DNA of 39,864 bases, taken from [Phormidium] sp. LEGE 05292. Its GTDB lineage: Bacteria; Cyanobacteriota; Cyanobacteriia; Cyanobacteriales; Aerosakkonemataceae. Both the position numbers and the translations under genes were made by a program. The number at the start of each line of letters is the position of its first letter. Position 1 is the first letter of the stretch. The stretch lies in NCBI RefSeq assembly GCF_015207735.1, contig NZ_JADEWG010000054.1:1-39864 (forward strand), given 5' to 3'. Shown piece by piece: positions 26,490-34,034 of this stretch. The notes beneath the pieces are model-generated. The model was not told where the DNA came from, did not search any database, and saw only the letters and a list, made by a program, of their open reading frames with translations.

Positions 26490-26560
26490 CTAGGGATTGG
26501 AGGACAAGGAGACAAGGAGAATTTTTATCTTCTGCCTTCTGCCTTCTGCCTTTCTTCCCT
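26490..26560. repeat. Heptamer and GACAAGGA short repeats between ffh and rpsP
   Basis: Contains two GGACAAGGAG-like units and three tandem TTCTGCC heptamers (about 26530-26550). The composition is that of cyanobacterial short tandem repeats. No coding or clear terminator structure. Confidence 0.65.
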
Positions 26561-26640
26561 TCATTAAGATTTACCCAATTCTCCGGCATAGAGAAGTACA
26601 ATAGTAGATTAGTCAGAATTGTGCAAATTAGTTTTCCAAA

Positions 26641-26901
26641 ATGATCAAATTGCGATTAAAGCGATACGGTAAGAAGCGGGAAGCCAGCTATCGGATAGTG
26701 GCGGCGCTAAGTACATCTCGTCGAGAAGGTCGTCCGATCGAAGAATTAGGGTTTTATAATCCTCGTACTGACGAAACTAAACTAAATGTAGAAGCGATCG
26801 TCAAACGACTCAAAGAAGGCGCTCAACCCACCGATACCGTTCGCAGCATCCTCCAAAAAGCTAATGTCTTCGAGCAGCTACGTACCCCAGTTACCGAGTA
26901 A
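26641..26901 (+). CDS. rpsP: 30S ribosomal protein S16
   Basis: The 86-residue protein is a full S16: [41 protein letters not shown] and the C-terminal [21 protein letters not shown]. It binds 16S rRNA in the 5' domain and speeds 30S assembly. Its last 13 codons overlap the presumed start of khpA in another frame, so the pair is coupled. The ATG at 26641 is unambiguous. Confidence 0.97.
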   Translation: MIKLRLKRYGKKREASYRIVAALSTSRREGRPIEELGFYNPRTDETKLNVEAIVKRLKEGAQPTDTVRSILQKANVFEQLRTPVTE

Positions 26902-27289
26902 TGGTTCTGTCCAACCTTTGTCAGCCACAAGTCCACCAGATTATCCTGGACTTGTGAAATTCCTCCTTCAGCCGTTTTTGGAGTCGCCTAATTCTCTGAA
27001 GGTAGACTGCGAAATTTCATCGACTAAACCTAAAGTATGGATTCGATTGGCTTTTGAAGGTGAAGATAAAGGGCGGGTTTTTGGTCGTGGTGGACGTAAT
27101 ATTCAGGCAATCCGAACGGTAATTACCGCAGCAGCGAAATTAGCCGGACAATCGGTTTACCTGGATATCTACGGCGGTACCCCAGCAGAACATGATAGTA
27201 GCCCACCACTACCCAGAGATATGGGGCGAAGACCTTCTCCCCGTCCCCCTAGTCCGTCTAGAAATTCTAATAGACTCCGACCACGCTAG
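26864..27289 (+). CDS. khpA: KhpA-like KH-domain RNA-binding protein
   Basis: The 141-residue protein has a single KH domain around residues 40-105 ([14 protein letters not shown], then [18 protein letters not shown] with the GxxG-type loop). This is the KhpA layout: a small RNA chaperone encoded after rpsP in many bacteria. The C-terminal 35 residues are a Pro/Arg/Ser-rich tail ([14 protein letters not shown]) that is not part of the KH fold. The start is uncertain: ATG 26864 overlaps rpsP by 38 bases. In-frame TTG (26915) or GTG codons nearer the domain are alternatives, and the ATG at 26901 is out of frame. Confidence 0.85.
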   Translation: MSSSSYVPQLPSNGSVQPLSATSPPDYPGLVKFLLQPFLESPNSLKVDCEISSTKPKVWIRLAFEGEDKGRVFGRGGRNIQAIRTVITAAAKLAGQSVYLDIYGGTPAEHDSSPPLPRDMGRRPSPRPPSPSRNSNRLRPR

Positions 27290-27460
27290 TGCAAGAAGGC
27301 AGAAGGGTTTGCTCAGCTTTTCACTTTTTTCAAGTGATTTAGTTATTTCTGCCATGCTTCGCTAGGGTTAGTATGTAATATTGAGGCAATCTTAGAACTC
27401 AAGCAATACAATTGCCTTAACTAGTAAATTGGAAAGCCTTAAGGAGGTGAAAGTTAAAAA

Positions 27461-27634
27461 GTGGCAGAAGTCCGTTTGGGAGAAAATGAGTCTATTGACT
27501 CGGCGTTGAGACGGTTCAAAAAAAAGATTCAAAAAGCGGGAATTTTGTCGGAAGTTAAACGCCGTGAACGGTACGAGAAGCCCAGCCTCCGTCGCAAGCG
27601 GAAAGCTGAAGCTTCACGCAAGCGCAGATATTAA
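27461..27634 (+). CDS. rpsU: 30S ribosomal protein S21
   Basis: The 57-residue protein reads [19 protein letters not shown], followed by [20 protein letters not shown] and the basic end [17 protein letters not shown]. This is the complete S21 family sequence. S21 joins the 30S platform and helps mRNA selection near the anti-Shine-Dalgarno end. The start is GTG at 27461, set by a near-perfect ribosome-binding site AAGGAGGTG (27440-27448). It lies between khpA and phoH, 171 bases after the khpA stop, so a separate promoter is likely. Confidence 0.95.
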   Translation: MAEVRLGENESIDSALRRFKKKIQKAGILSEVKRRERYEKPSLRRKRKAEASRKRRY

Positions 27635-27679
27635 TGATATTTGCCGGAAATAAAACCATAAATTTTTGATTTCTGGAAA

Positions 27680-27766
27680 AGCAAAAATGACGCTCAACCA
27701 CACAATTAGTTATCTCAGATTTAACATCTGTGGTGGCTGGCTTTTCGGGTGCAGCGTCTTTTTGCT
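27680..27766 (+). ncRNA. Possible structured RNA or terminator region after rpsU
   Basis: AGCAAAAATGACGCT (27680-27694) and AGCGTCTTTTTGCT (27753-27766) are long complementary arms with one bulged base. Inside them ACCAC (27697-27701) pairs with GTGGT (27730-27734). The 3' arm carries TTTTT, so a branched terminator for rpsU is the simplest reading. A small RNA or phoH leader is the alternative. Confidence 0.4.
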
Positions 27767-27830
27767 TTGTTGGGGATTAAGTATTGTATAAAGACAAGGT
27801 AATTTTAAACTACTGCAAAATTTTTCAACA

Positions 27831-28787
27831 ATGCCGGAGTCAGCGACGATTCAGCTACCTACAATAGAAAGTGCGATCGCACTAAGCGGAATAAGAGAAG
27901 AAAATTTGAAGACTTTAGCGCAACAAACTGGTGCGACAGTGGTGTTGCGCGGACAAGATTTACTGATTTCAGGAACGGCGAATCAAGTTGAGCTTTGTGG
28001 TAGGTTAGTGCGATCGCTCGAAGACTTCTGGAAACATGGTAAAACTATTACTAACGTCGATATCCTCACCGCCCGTCACGCTTTAGATACTCAACGTACC
28101 GAAGAGTTACAAGACTTACAGCGAGATGTCCTCGCCCGGACTCGTCGCGGTGAAGAAATACGCGCCAAAACCTTTCGCCAACGTCAATATATCCAATCCG
28201 TTCGCACCCACGACCTGACCATTTGCATTGGCCCTGCTGGTACTGGTAAAACTTTCTTAGCAGCTGTTTTAGCAGTTCAAGCACTTTTAGCCAATCAATA
28301 TGAACGGTTAATCCTAACTCGTCCCGCAGTAGAAGCAGGAGAAAAGTTAGGCTTTTTACCAGGAGATTTACAGCAAAAAGTTAACCCTTACCTACGCCCT
28401 TTGTACGACGCTTTGCATGAATTAATTGACCCAGAAAAAATCACCAATTTAATGGAAAGAGGCGTGATTGAAGTCGCTCCTTTAGCTTATATGCGGGGAC
28501 GTACTCTTAACAACTCTTTCGTCATTGTTGATGAAGCGCAAAATACCACACCAGCACAAATGAAAATGGTGTTGACACGCTTAGGTTTTCGCTCAAAAAT
28601 GGTGGTGACTGGCGATATTACCCAAACAGATTTACCACCTAATCAAACCTCTGGTTTAGCATTAGCTCAAAAAATTCTGCAAAATGTAGAAGGAATGGCT
28701 TTTTGTCACCTCTCCCAAGCAGATGTCGTGCGCCATCCTTTAGTACAAAGAATCGTAACTGCTTACGAAAAGTACGAAAACAGTTAA
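27831..28787 (+). CDS. phoH: PhoH-family P-loop NTPase/RNA helicase-like protein
   Basis: The 318-residue protein has a KH-like N-terminal region (20-75, GIREENLKTLAQQTGATVVLRG) and the PhoH ATPase. Walker A is GPAGTGKT (134-141), Walker B is FVIVDEAQN, and GDITQTDLP and the FCHLSQADVVRHPLVQRIV end are typical. Family members are ATPases linked to RNA metabolism and ribosome maturation; the name comes from the phosphate-regulated E. coli gene. It closes the block starting with ffh. In cyanobacteria rpsP, khpA and phoH often stay together (from memory). The ATG at 27831 is preceded by TATTGTATAAAG, a plausible -10. Confidence 0.92.
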   Translation: MPESATIQLPTIESAIALSGIREENLKTLAQQTGATVVLRGQDLLISGTANQVELCGRLVRSLEDFWKHGKTITNVDILTARHALDTQRTEELQDLQRDVLARTRRGEEIRAKTFRQRQYIQSVRTHDLTICIGPAGTGKTFLAAVLAVQALLANQYERLILTRPAVEAGEKLGFLPGDLQQKVNPYLRPLYDALHELIDPEKITNLMERGVIEVAPLAYMRGRTLNNSFVIVDEAQNTTPAQMKMVLTRLGFRSKMVVTGDITQTDLPPNQTSGLALAQKILQNVEGMAFCHLSQADVVRHPLVQRIVTAYEKYENS

Positions 28788-28795
28788 ACATCAGG

Positions 28796-28913
28796 TTCGT
28801 TGTAAACACTTCAGTGTCTCTTAATTTCAGCAAAGAATGACATCAGGTTCGTTGTAAACACTTCAGTGTTTCTTAATTTCAGCAAAAAACGACTAAAGTC
28901 GTCACAACAAACC
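28796..28913. repeat. Truncated plus full cloverleaf repeat downstream of phoH
   Basis: The full copy, 28846-28913, has outer arms GGTTCGTTGT / ACAACAAACC (9 of 10 paired) and inner hairpins AAACACT-TC-AGTGTTT and ACGACT-AA-AGTCGT. A left-half copy (from about 28796) precedes it in tandem. Same family as 13657-13769, but with different inner hairpins. Confidence 0.8.
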
Positions 28914-28960
28914 TAATGTTTATTCTCACCAACTACCCACTACCAACTACCAAAATCATT

Positions 28961-29368
28961 ATGTCTGCTAATTTAAAAGAGTTTCTGGAAGCTTGTGAAA
29001 ATTTAGGTACACTGCGTTTAATTGTAACTAGTAGTGCCGGAGTTTTGGAAGTCCGTAGTCCGATTAAAAAGCTTTTTTATGCGGAACTTCCTAAAGGTAA
29101 GTATGCGAATATGCACGCTGATGATTTTGAATTTCACTTGAATATGGATAAAATTACTCAGGTGAAATTTGAAACTGGGGAGTCGAAACGGGGTAATTTT
29201 ACTACTTATGCAATTCGCTTTCTAGATGAACAGCAAGAACCTGCTTTTAGTGCTTTTTTGCAGTGGGGAAAACCGGGAGAATATGAACCTGGGCAAGTGG
29301 AAGCTTGGCAAGGTTTAAAAGAGAAGTATGGGGAGGTTTGGGAACCTGTTCCTGTGGAGGCGATTTAA
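28961..29368 (+). CDS. ChuX/HutX-like heme-type substrate-binding fold protein
   Basis: The 135-residue protein (ATG 28961, MSANLKEFLEACENLGTLRL; an in-frame ATG at 28916 reads through repeat-like DNA) matches a family conserved in cyanobacteria with YAELPKGKYANMHADDFEFHLNMDKI and a SAFLQWGKPGEYEPGQVEAWQ end. I recall it being classed with the ChuX/HutX heme-like fold. Whether it binds heme or a bilin is unknown; no CXXC heme motif occurs. It is soluble. Its end overlaps upstream in-frame codons of the next gene but not the start preferred there. Confidence 0.6.
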   Translation: MSANLKEFLEACENLGTLRLIVTSSAGVLEVRSPIKKLFYAELPKGKYANMHADDFEFHLNMDKITQVKFETGESKRGNFTTYAIRFLDEQQEPAFSAFLQWGKPGEYEPGQVEAWQGLKEKYGEVWEPVPVEAI

Positions 29369-29375
29369 TTTGTTT

Positions 29376-29406
29376 GAAACCGCAGAGACGCAGAGGACAC
29401 AGAGAG
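29376..29406. repeat. 31-bp dispersed repeat carrying the ribosome-binding site of the next gene
   Basis: Identical over 31 bases to 19479-19509. Its end, AGAGAGG, lies just before the GTG start at 29412 and may act as the Shine-Dalgarno sequence. Confidence 0.85.
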
Positions 29407-29411
29407 GATTT

Positions 29412-30239
29412 GTGAGAGGTTTTTGGGTTTTTTGTTTGGTTTTAGTGTGTTGTTTTTGGTGTACTGGGGTGAGGGCGGGTACACTAAATGATAGGTTGTC
29501 GCAATTTCCTAATTGGGATACTAAACCTGTGATTTCGGCAGTGAAAGCAACTGAAGATTTGGTTTATCCCGATTGGATTAAGGGTACTTGGAATGTTAGC
29601 AGTACTTTGGTGGAAATGGTAGCACCTTTGGCTCCTGATTTTGTGACTCCAGGTTTTGAGGGGAATCGACAGTTTTTAAATAAACCAATCAATTTTTTGG
29701 TGCGTTTTGGAGAAGTTAATCAACAGCAACCACAAGTAAAAGGGTATCCTTTTTCCCTACTCAAAACTCAAAACGTGCTACGCACCGCTACGCTAACAAA
29801 ACTCAAAACTAAGAGTGTGGTTGCCGATCGCTCTTTTAATGGTTTAAATATAGCTAGGGCTACTTTGGGCGATCGATCTATTCTTTCTGTAAATGTCGAT
29901 CGGGATAACCCAAATCGTCAAGTTACTTATTTGCCAGGAGAACGACAACTGATTTCTCTGGTGACAAATCGCGCCACTGAACAGCCTAATTCTAATCAGT
30001 TTATTGCTACGGAAATCTCTCAACAAATATTTCGCAGCACTGCTCAAGTTTATTTAAATGAAGTAGAAACTACTACTGTTTATCAACGGCAAAAAGTATC
30101 AAATGTGCCGATTACAGCAGAACAAATCACTGCTATTTATTTGTCTCCCCAGGACCCTAGTTATTTTATCGCTACTGAAAAGCCTGTTGCTCTTTATCAC
30201 TACCATTTAAATTTTTACCAACAAAAAGATGAGAATTAA
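29412..30239 (+). CDS. Exported protein, DUF6816-like, with in-frame repeat insertion
   Basis: From GTG 29412 the 275-residue product starts with a hydrophobic export signal (RGFWVFCLVLVCCFW, cleavage near VRA). The mature part has PDWIKGTWNVSSTLVEMVAP and GFEGNRQFLNKPINFLVRF, which I recall from the DUF6816 family shared by cyanobacteria and plant plastids. Function unknown; a thylakoid-lumen or periplasmic location is likely. ATG 29328 or a TTG near 29370 are alternative starts but would translate the dispersed repeat (ETAETQRTQRG). Near residue 120, 42 extra bases (29769-29810) encode QNVLRTATLTKLKT, a mobile-repeat insertion that keeps the frame. Confidence 0.65.
   Translation: MRGFWVFCLVLVCCFWCTGVRAGTLNDRLSQFPNWDTKPVISAVKATEDLVYPDWIKGTWNVSSTLVEMVAPLAPDFVTPGFEGNRQFLNKPINFLVRFGEVNQQQPQVKGYPFSLLKTQNVLRTATLTKLKTKSVVADRSFNGLNIARATLGDRSILSVNVDRDNPNRQVTYLPGERQLISLVTNRATEQPNSNQFIATEISQQIFRSTAQVYLNEVETTTVYQRQKVSNVPITAEQITAIYLSPQDPSYFIATEKPVALYHYHLNFYQQKDEN
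29764..29810. repeat. In-gene small dispersed repeat with 9-base flanking duplication
   Basis: CTCAAAACT occurs at 29760-29768 and again at 29802-29810, bracketing 33 bases with CGTGCTACGCACCGCTACGC. Bases 29764-29803 match 8681-8720 at 39 of 40 positions. The 42-base unit is a multiple of three and has no stop in frame. Confidence 0.85.
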
Positions 30240-30267
30240 TTGTATTTAAAGTTTAGGAGTTGCGATT

Positions 30268-30888
30268 GTGAAAGGTGTTTTTAATCAAATTTTTACTTTT
30301 TTAGAATTGACTCTGTTTTTGCCTCAATTACTCTTATTCTACCTCAGTACACAAAAGGAAATTATTATTGTTGATGTGCAAAAATGGGTGAGTGTATTTG
30401 AGTGGAAAGAACCATCTAATTTAATCAACTTACTAACTTTGAATTCTCGAAATAAAGAGTTTCGCAATCTTTATTACTATCGAATAAGTAAAGGAAACCT
30501 TTCAGCTAGACTTTTAATGAAAATAATTAAAATATTTTATCCAGAATGTCCTTCGCTGTTTATCGATCCCTCTTGTAATATTGGGGGAGGTTTATTCATT
30601 CAACATGGGTTTAGCACAATTATTATGGCAGATATAGGAGAAGATTGTTGGATAAATCAACAAGTTTCTATTGGATATAAAGATAAAACAGGTCGTCCAC
30701 AAATAGGTAATAATGTTAGAATAACGGCGGGAGCAAAAGTTTTGGGAAATATCAATTTGGGCAATAATGTCACCGTAGGAGCAAATGCAGTTGTTACTAA
30801 AAATGTTCCAGATAATTGTGTAGTTGTCGGTGTTCCTGCTTATATTATCAAAAGAGATGGTTTGAAAGTAAAAGAAGAATTAGTTTAA
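30268..30888 (+). CDS. Hexapeptide-repeat acetyltransferase, serine O-acetyltransferase-like
   Basis: The 206-residue protein has an N-terminal helical part (1-95) and a left-handed beta-helix of hexapeptide repeats (about 98-190: IDPSCNIGGGLFIQHG, ADIGEDCWINQQVSIGY, IGNNVRITAGAKVLGNINLG). The turn set and VVVGVPAYIIKRD ending match serine acetyltransferases, which use acetyl-CoA; H112 in IQHG is a candidate catalytic His. The N-part is not a typical CysE domain, so a sugar or polysaccharide acetyltransferase is also possible. The GTG start at 30268 has TAGGAG upstream. The HAD gene begins directly after its stop codon. Confidence 0.78.
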   Translation: MKGVFNQIFTFLELTLFLPQLLLFYLSTQKEIIIVDVQKWVSVFEWKEPSNLINLLTLNSRNKEFRNLYYYRISKGNLSARLLMKIIKIFYPECPSLFIDPSCNIGGGLFIQHGFSTIIMADIGEDCWINQQVSIGYKDKTGRPQIGNNVRITAGAKVLGNINLGNNVTVGANAVVTKNVPDNCVVVGVPAYIIKRDGLKVKEELV

Positions 30889-31533
30889 ATGCAACAACCA
30901 CAGGTAATTTTTTTAGATGCTGTTGGCACTCTATTTGGAATCAAAGGTAGTGTGGGAGAAGTCTACGGAAAAATCGCTCAAAAGTTTGGTGTAGAAGTTT
31001 CGCTAGAAGAGTTAGATCGAGCTTTCTACAACAGCTTTAAAAAAAGCGAGAAAATGGCTTTTCCGGGAGTTCCGGTAGAAGAAATCCCTTTGCGCGAGTT
31101 TGAATGGTGGGAAGCAGTAGCGATTAACACTTTTCAAGAAGCAGGAGTTTGGGAAAAATTTACTGATTTTGCTAATTTCTTTGGGGAACTTTATGATTAT
31201 TTTGCCACTGCTGAACCTTGGTTTATTTATGCTGATGTAATTCCCGCTTTAGAACATTGGCAAAATTTGGGAATCACTTTAGGCGTACTATCTAATTTTG
31301 ATTCCCGTATTTACTCGGTTTTAGATGCTTTAGAGTTGATGCAGTATTTCTCCTCTGTCACCATTTCTACAGAAGTGGGTGCAGCAAAACCAGAAGCGGA
31401 AATTTTTTCTGCTGGTTTAGCAAAACATGATTGTTCTGCTGATGCAGCTTGGCATATTGGTGATAGTTTTACAGAAGATTATAAAGGTGCAAAAGCTGCT
31501 GGTTTAAGGGCGATCTGGCTAAATCGCAGTTAG
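30889..31533 (+). CDS. HAD-superfamily (IA) hydrolase-like protein
   Basis: The 214-residue protein has the HAD core with an alpha-helical type I cap (about 17-100). Motif I is FLDAVGTLFG. The nucleophile D10 is present, but the position two residues on, usually an acid/base Asp in phosphatases, is V12. Motif II is GVLSNFDSR, the lysine is in AAKPEAEIF, and motif III is HIGDSFTEDYKGA. The changed motif I suggests a non-phosphatase or altered activity, as in HDHD3-like proteins. It starts with no gap after the acetyltransferase gene, so the two are co-translated. Confidence 0.85.
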   Translation: MQQPQVIFLDAVGTLFGIKGSVGEVYGKIAQKFGVEVSLEELDRAFYNSFKKSEKMAFPGVPVEEIPLREFEWWEAVAINTFQEAGVWEKFTDFANFFGELYDYFATAEPWFIYADVIPALEHWQNLGITLGVLSNFDSRIYSVLDALELMQYFSSVTISTEVGAAKPEAEIFSAGLAKHDCSADAAWHIGDSFTEDYKGAKAAGLRAIWLNRS

Positions 31534-31575
31534 AGGTGTAAAGTAGATCATTGAAAATTTCAAATCTCTTGATTG

Positions 31576-32061
31576 ATGGCATACAAATTACTGTTTGTTT
31601 GTTTAGGTAATATCTGTCGTTCTCCTTCGGCAGAAAACATTATGAAACACTTGGTTAACCAAGCTGGTTTAAGCAAAGAAATTATTTGTGATTCGGCGGG
31701 AACTTCTAGTTATCATGTTGGTAGTCCTCCAGATCGGCGGATGAGTGTCGCAGCTAAACTGAAAGGAATTCAATTAGTAGGTGAAGCACGTCAGTTTCAG
31801 CGATCGGACTTTGAGAAGTTCGATTTAATTTTGGCAATGGATAAAGAGAATTATCGAGATATTTTGGCGATCGATCGCTCTCGCCAATATCAAGATAAAG
31901 TCAAACTGATGTGTGATTTTTGTACTAGGCATAACCTCAAAGAAGTACCCGATCCTTATTATGGTGGCCCAGAAGGATTTAATCAGGTAATTGATCTTTT
32001 ATTAGATGCCTGTGAAGGTTTGCTTAACTATGTTATCAGTCAGCAACAATCCGTTAATTAA
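31576..32061 (+). CDS. Low-molecular-weight protein-tyrosine phosphatase
   Basis: The 161-residue enzyme (ATG 31576; TTG directly before it is ignored) has the P-loop VCLGNICRSPSAE with C9-x5-R15 and catalytic-acid D in VPDPYYGG near residue 130. The SAGTSSYHVGSPPDRRM stretch is typical. These phosphatases reverse tyrosine phosphorylation and in bacteria often control exopolysaccharide kinases; the polysaccharide cluster 7 kb away is suggestive only. It lies 42 bases after the HAD gene and converges with the response regulator. Confidence 0.92.
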   Translation: MAYKLLFVCLGNICRSPSAENIMKHLVNQAGLSKEIICDSAGTSSYHVGSPPDRRMSVAAKLKGIQLVGEARQFQRSDFEKFDLILAMDKENYRDILAIDRSRQYQDKVKLMCDFCTRHNLKEVPDPYYGGPEGFNQVIDLLLDACEGLLNYVISQQQSVN

Positions 32062-32083
32062 AGTTAACCAACCTTGAAATTGA

Positions 32084-32737
32084 TTAATCGATTAAACGCT
32101 GTTCAATAGCAATCCGTACTAGCTCCGCTCGGTTGCTAGTTTCGGTTTTTCTGAGCAAGTTACTGACGTACTTTTCAATTGTTCTAGCACTCAAATGTAG
32201 TCGATCGCCAATTTCTATATTTGATAACCCGCGAGTAATTAATTCTAGGACTTCTTTCTCTCTTTTACTCAAATTGCTAATAGTAACAGCTGTTTGGGCA
32301 GTTGTGTTAGCATTTCCTGATAATGTGGGTGTTTGCATCCGTAAATGCCACTCCGTTTGCATAATTTGCGCTCGCTCCAACAAATTGCGAATTATTGCTC
32401 CTAATTCGTGAATTTCAAAAGGTTTGGGTAAATAGGAATCGCACCCCAACTTATAGCCACGAATTCGTTCTTCAGTAGAATTTCTTTCCGTTAAAAATAC
32501 CACTGGCAACAACCTAAATTCGGGACTTTGACGAACTTGACGCACTAATTCATAGCCGTCCATTCGCGGCATCATGATGTCTGTAACCAGTAAGTGAGGA
32601 TGATACTTTTCAACTAACTCCAGCGCCAATTGACCATCCTCAGCCGCTATTACTGAGTAGCCACACATTTCTAAATATTCACTTACAAAAAGACGCATCG
32701 GCAGATCGTCATCTGCAACTACGATTATCAAGGACAT
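32084..32737 (-). CDS. NarL/LuxR-type response regulator, Ycf29/Rre1-like
   Basis: The 217-residue regulator (ATG 32737, MSLIIVVADDD; an in-frame ATG at 32773 adds 12) has a receiver domain with acidic pair D10/D11, phospho-acceptor D53 (LLVTDIMMP) and K105 (YLPKPFE). The LuxR helix-turn-helix is at about 152-212 (LSKREKEVLELITRGLSNIEIGDRLHLSARTIEKYVSNLL). The receiver and order resemble Ycf29/Rre1, the Hik34/Hik2-linked stress regulator of cyanobacteria and red plastids; that match is from memory. No kinase gene is adjacent, so it is an orphan in this window. Confidence 0.85.
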   Translation of the reverse strand: MSLIIVVADDDLPMRLFVSEYLEMCGYSVIAAEDGQLALELVEKYHPHLLVTDIMMPRMDGYELVRQVRQSPEFRLLPVVFLTERNSTEERIRGYKLGCDSYLPKPFEIHELGAIIRNLLERAQIMQTEWHLRMQTPTLSGNANTTAQTAVTISNLSKREKEVLELITRGLSNIEIGDRLHLSARTIEKYVSNLLRKTETSNRAELVRIAIEQRLID

Positions 32738-32879
32738 GAGGGTACAGGTGGCTAGGAGACTTAACCCATACAATAGGCTAAGTCTATATTAAAAGTTACG
32801 GCTATCATCAATTTTTTACTAGGATAACGTTTCTGCCTTGCGGAAAATGCTTAGGCACAACTTAAATGAGATAGCTTTT

Positions 32880-33077
32880 CTAACTACTGCAAGAAGGTAG
32901 AAGGGAAGAGAGAAAGGCAGAAAGTAGAAGGAGGAAAGTTTTGAGTTTGTACGGGCGGGTGAGAGTCCAGAGATTTTGTGTGAGATACAGAGATTGTCTG
33001 CTAAACCCACCAACACAGAATTTTGAGTTTTGAGTTAAGGAGTTTTCTTGCCCCTCTGCTCCCCTGCTCCCCTGCAC
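32880..33077. repeat. Composite repeat block in the 383-base gap before the aldolase gene
   Basis: In order: GAAGG/AAGGCAGA heptamer-like tract (32885-32935), a GGGCGGGT-type element (32949 to about 33011), a TTTTGAGTT...GAGTTTTCTTG segment, then CCCCTGCT heptamers (33050-33077). The last three parts recur in the same order at 34848-34985. The bases before 32880 are the response-regulator promoter region, with no ORF. Confidence 0.7.
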
Positions 33078-33120
33078 TACTAATATATTTTAGTTAAATA
33101 TGTTGCTGACTACTGAATAT

Positions 33121-33882
33121 ATGAGCAAAAACCAAGTTAAACGGAAACTTCAACAAGGCGAAGTCGTCATCGGGCCATTTATTAATTGTGCCTATCCTGC
33201 GTTCATCGAAATTTGTGGACACGCAGGGTTTGATTTCGCGATTATTGATATGGAACATGGGCCTCTACACACTCTGGGAGCCGAAGATCTCTGTCGGGCG
33301 GCTGATTGTGTGGGGCTTAGTGCGATCGTCCGAGTTCGCAAAAATGATGCTCCACAAATTCAACGCGCCCTCGATATCGGCAGCGCAGGTGTCCAAGTGC
33401 CACAAATTGAAACTAAAACCGATGCCGAAGCAGTTGTATGTAGTGCTAAATATTACCCCTTGGGTAGTCGTGGTCTTTCTTTGAATACCCGTGCTGGAAT
33501 GTATACTGCCGCAGGTACAGAAATTATAAGTAAATTGAACGCAGAATCTTTAGTAGTGGTTCATGTTGAAGGCAAAAAGGGTGTAGAAAACCTAGAAGAG
33601 ATTGTCAGCGTCCCTCACATTGATGTCATCTTTCTTGGCCCTTATGATTTGTCCCAGTCTTTGGGAATTCCCGGACAGGTAGGCGATGCCCGTGTAGTCG
33701 AATTGATGAAACAGTGTGTCACGAAGATTCGCCAGAGTCAAAAAGCTGTTGGCACATTTGCCGATAACCCAGAGATCGCTAAGTTATGGATTGATGCTGG
33801 GGTGCAGTACATTGCTTTGGGTGTGGATGTGGCGATCTTTCTTCGCGCTTGTCAGGCTCTAGTCAAAGCAGTAAAAAGTTAG
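33121..33882 (+). CDS. HpcH/HpaI-family pyruvate aldolase
   Basis: The 253-residue protein (ATG 33121, MSKNQVKRKL; ATG 33100 adds 7) belongs to the metal-dependent class II HpcH/HpaI aldolases, which reversibly split 4-hydroxy-2-oxo acids into pyruvate (or 2-oxobutyrate) and an aldehyde. Seen features: IIDMEHGPL (metal-ligand region and catalytic His), VRVRKNDAPQIQRALDIGSAGVQVPQIET with the key Arg and Glu, and FLGPYDLSQSLGIPGQ with the Asp ligand. The physiological substrate is unknown. A terminator follows, then a 2OG-Fe dioxygenase gene. Confidence 0.9.
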   Translation: MSKNQVKRKLQQGEVVIGPFINCAYPAFIEICGHAGFDFAIIDMEHGPLHTLGAEDLCRAADCVGLSAIVRVRKNDAPQIQRALDIGSAGVQVPQIETKTDAEAVVCSAKYYPLGSRGLSLNTRAGMYTAAGTEIISKLNAESLVVVHVEGKKGVENLEEIVSVPHIDVIFLGPYDLSQSLGIPGQVGDARVVELMKQCVTKIRQSQKAVGTFADNPEIAKLWIDAGVQYIALGVDVAIFLRACQALVKAVKS

Positions 33883-33937
33883 TTAGATTAAGTATGATTG
33901 CTTAGTAAAATTTTTCATATCATAAGTTGTGATTTTT

Positions 33938-33963
33938 TGTTGTCCATTTGACAACATTTTTTT
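33938..33963 (+). terminator. Rho-independent terminator of the aldolase gene
   Basis: A 7-base perfect stem (TGTTGTC, 33938-33944, with 33950-33956), a 5-base loop and a run of seven T (33957-33963). It separates the aldolase from the dioxygenase gene. Confidence 0.8.
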
Positions 33964-34034
33964 GAGCAGCTTTTATAATGGACAATATGACCCCAAAGAA
34001 TATAAGGGGATCAATCATATCAAGGAAAATTACT

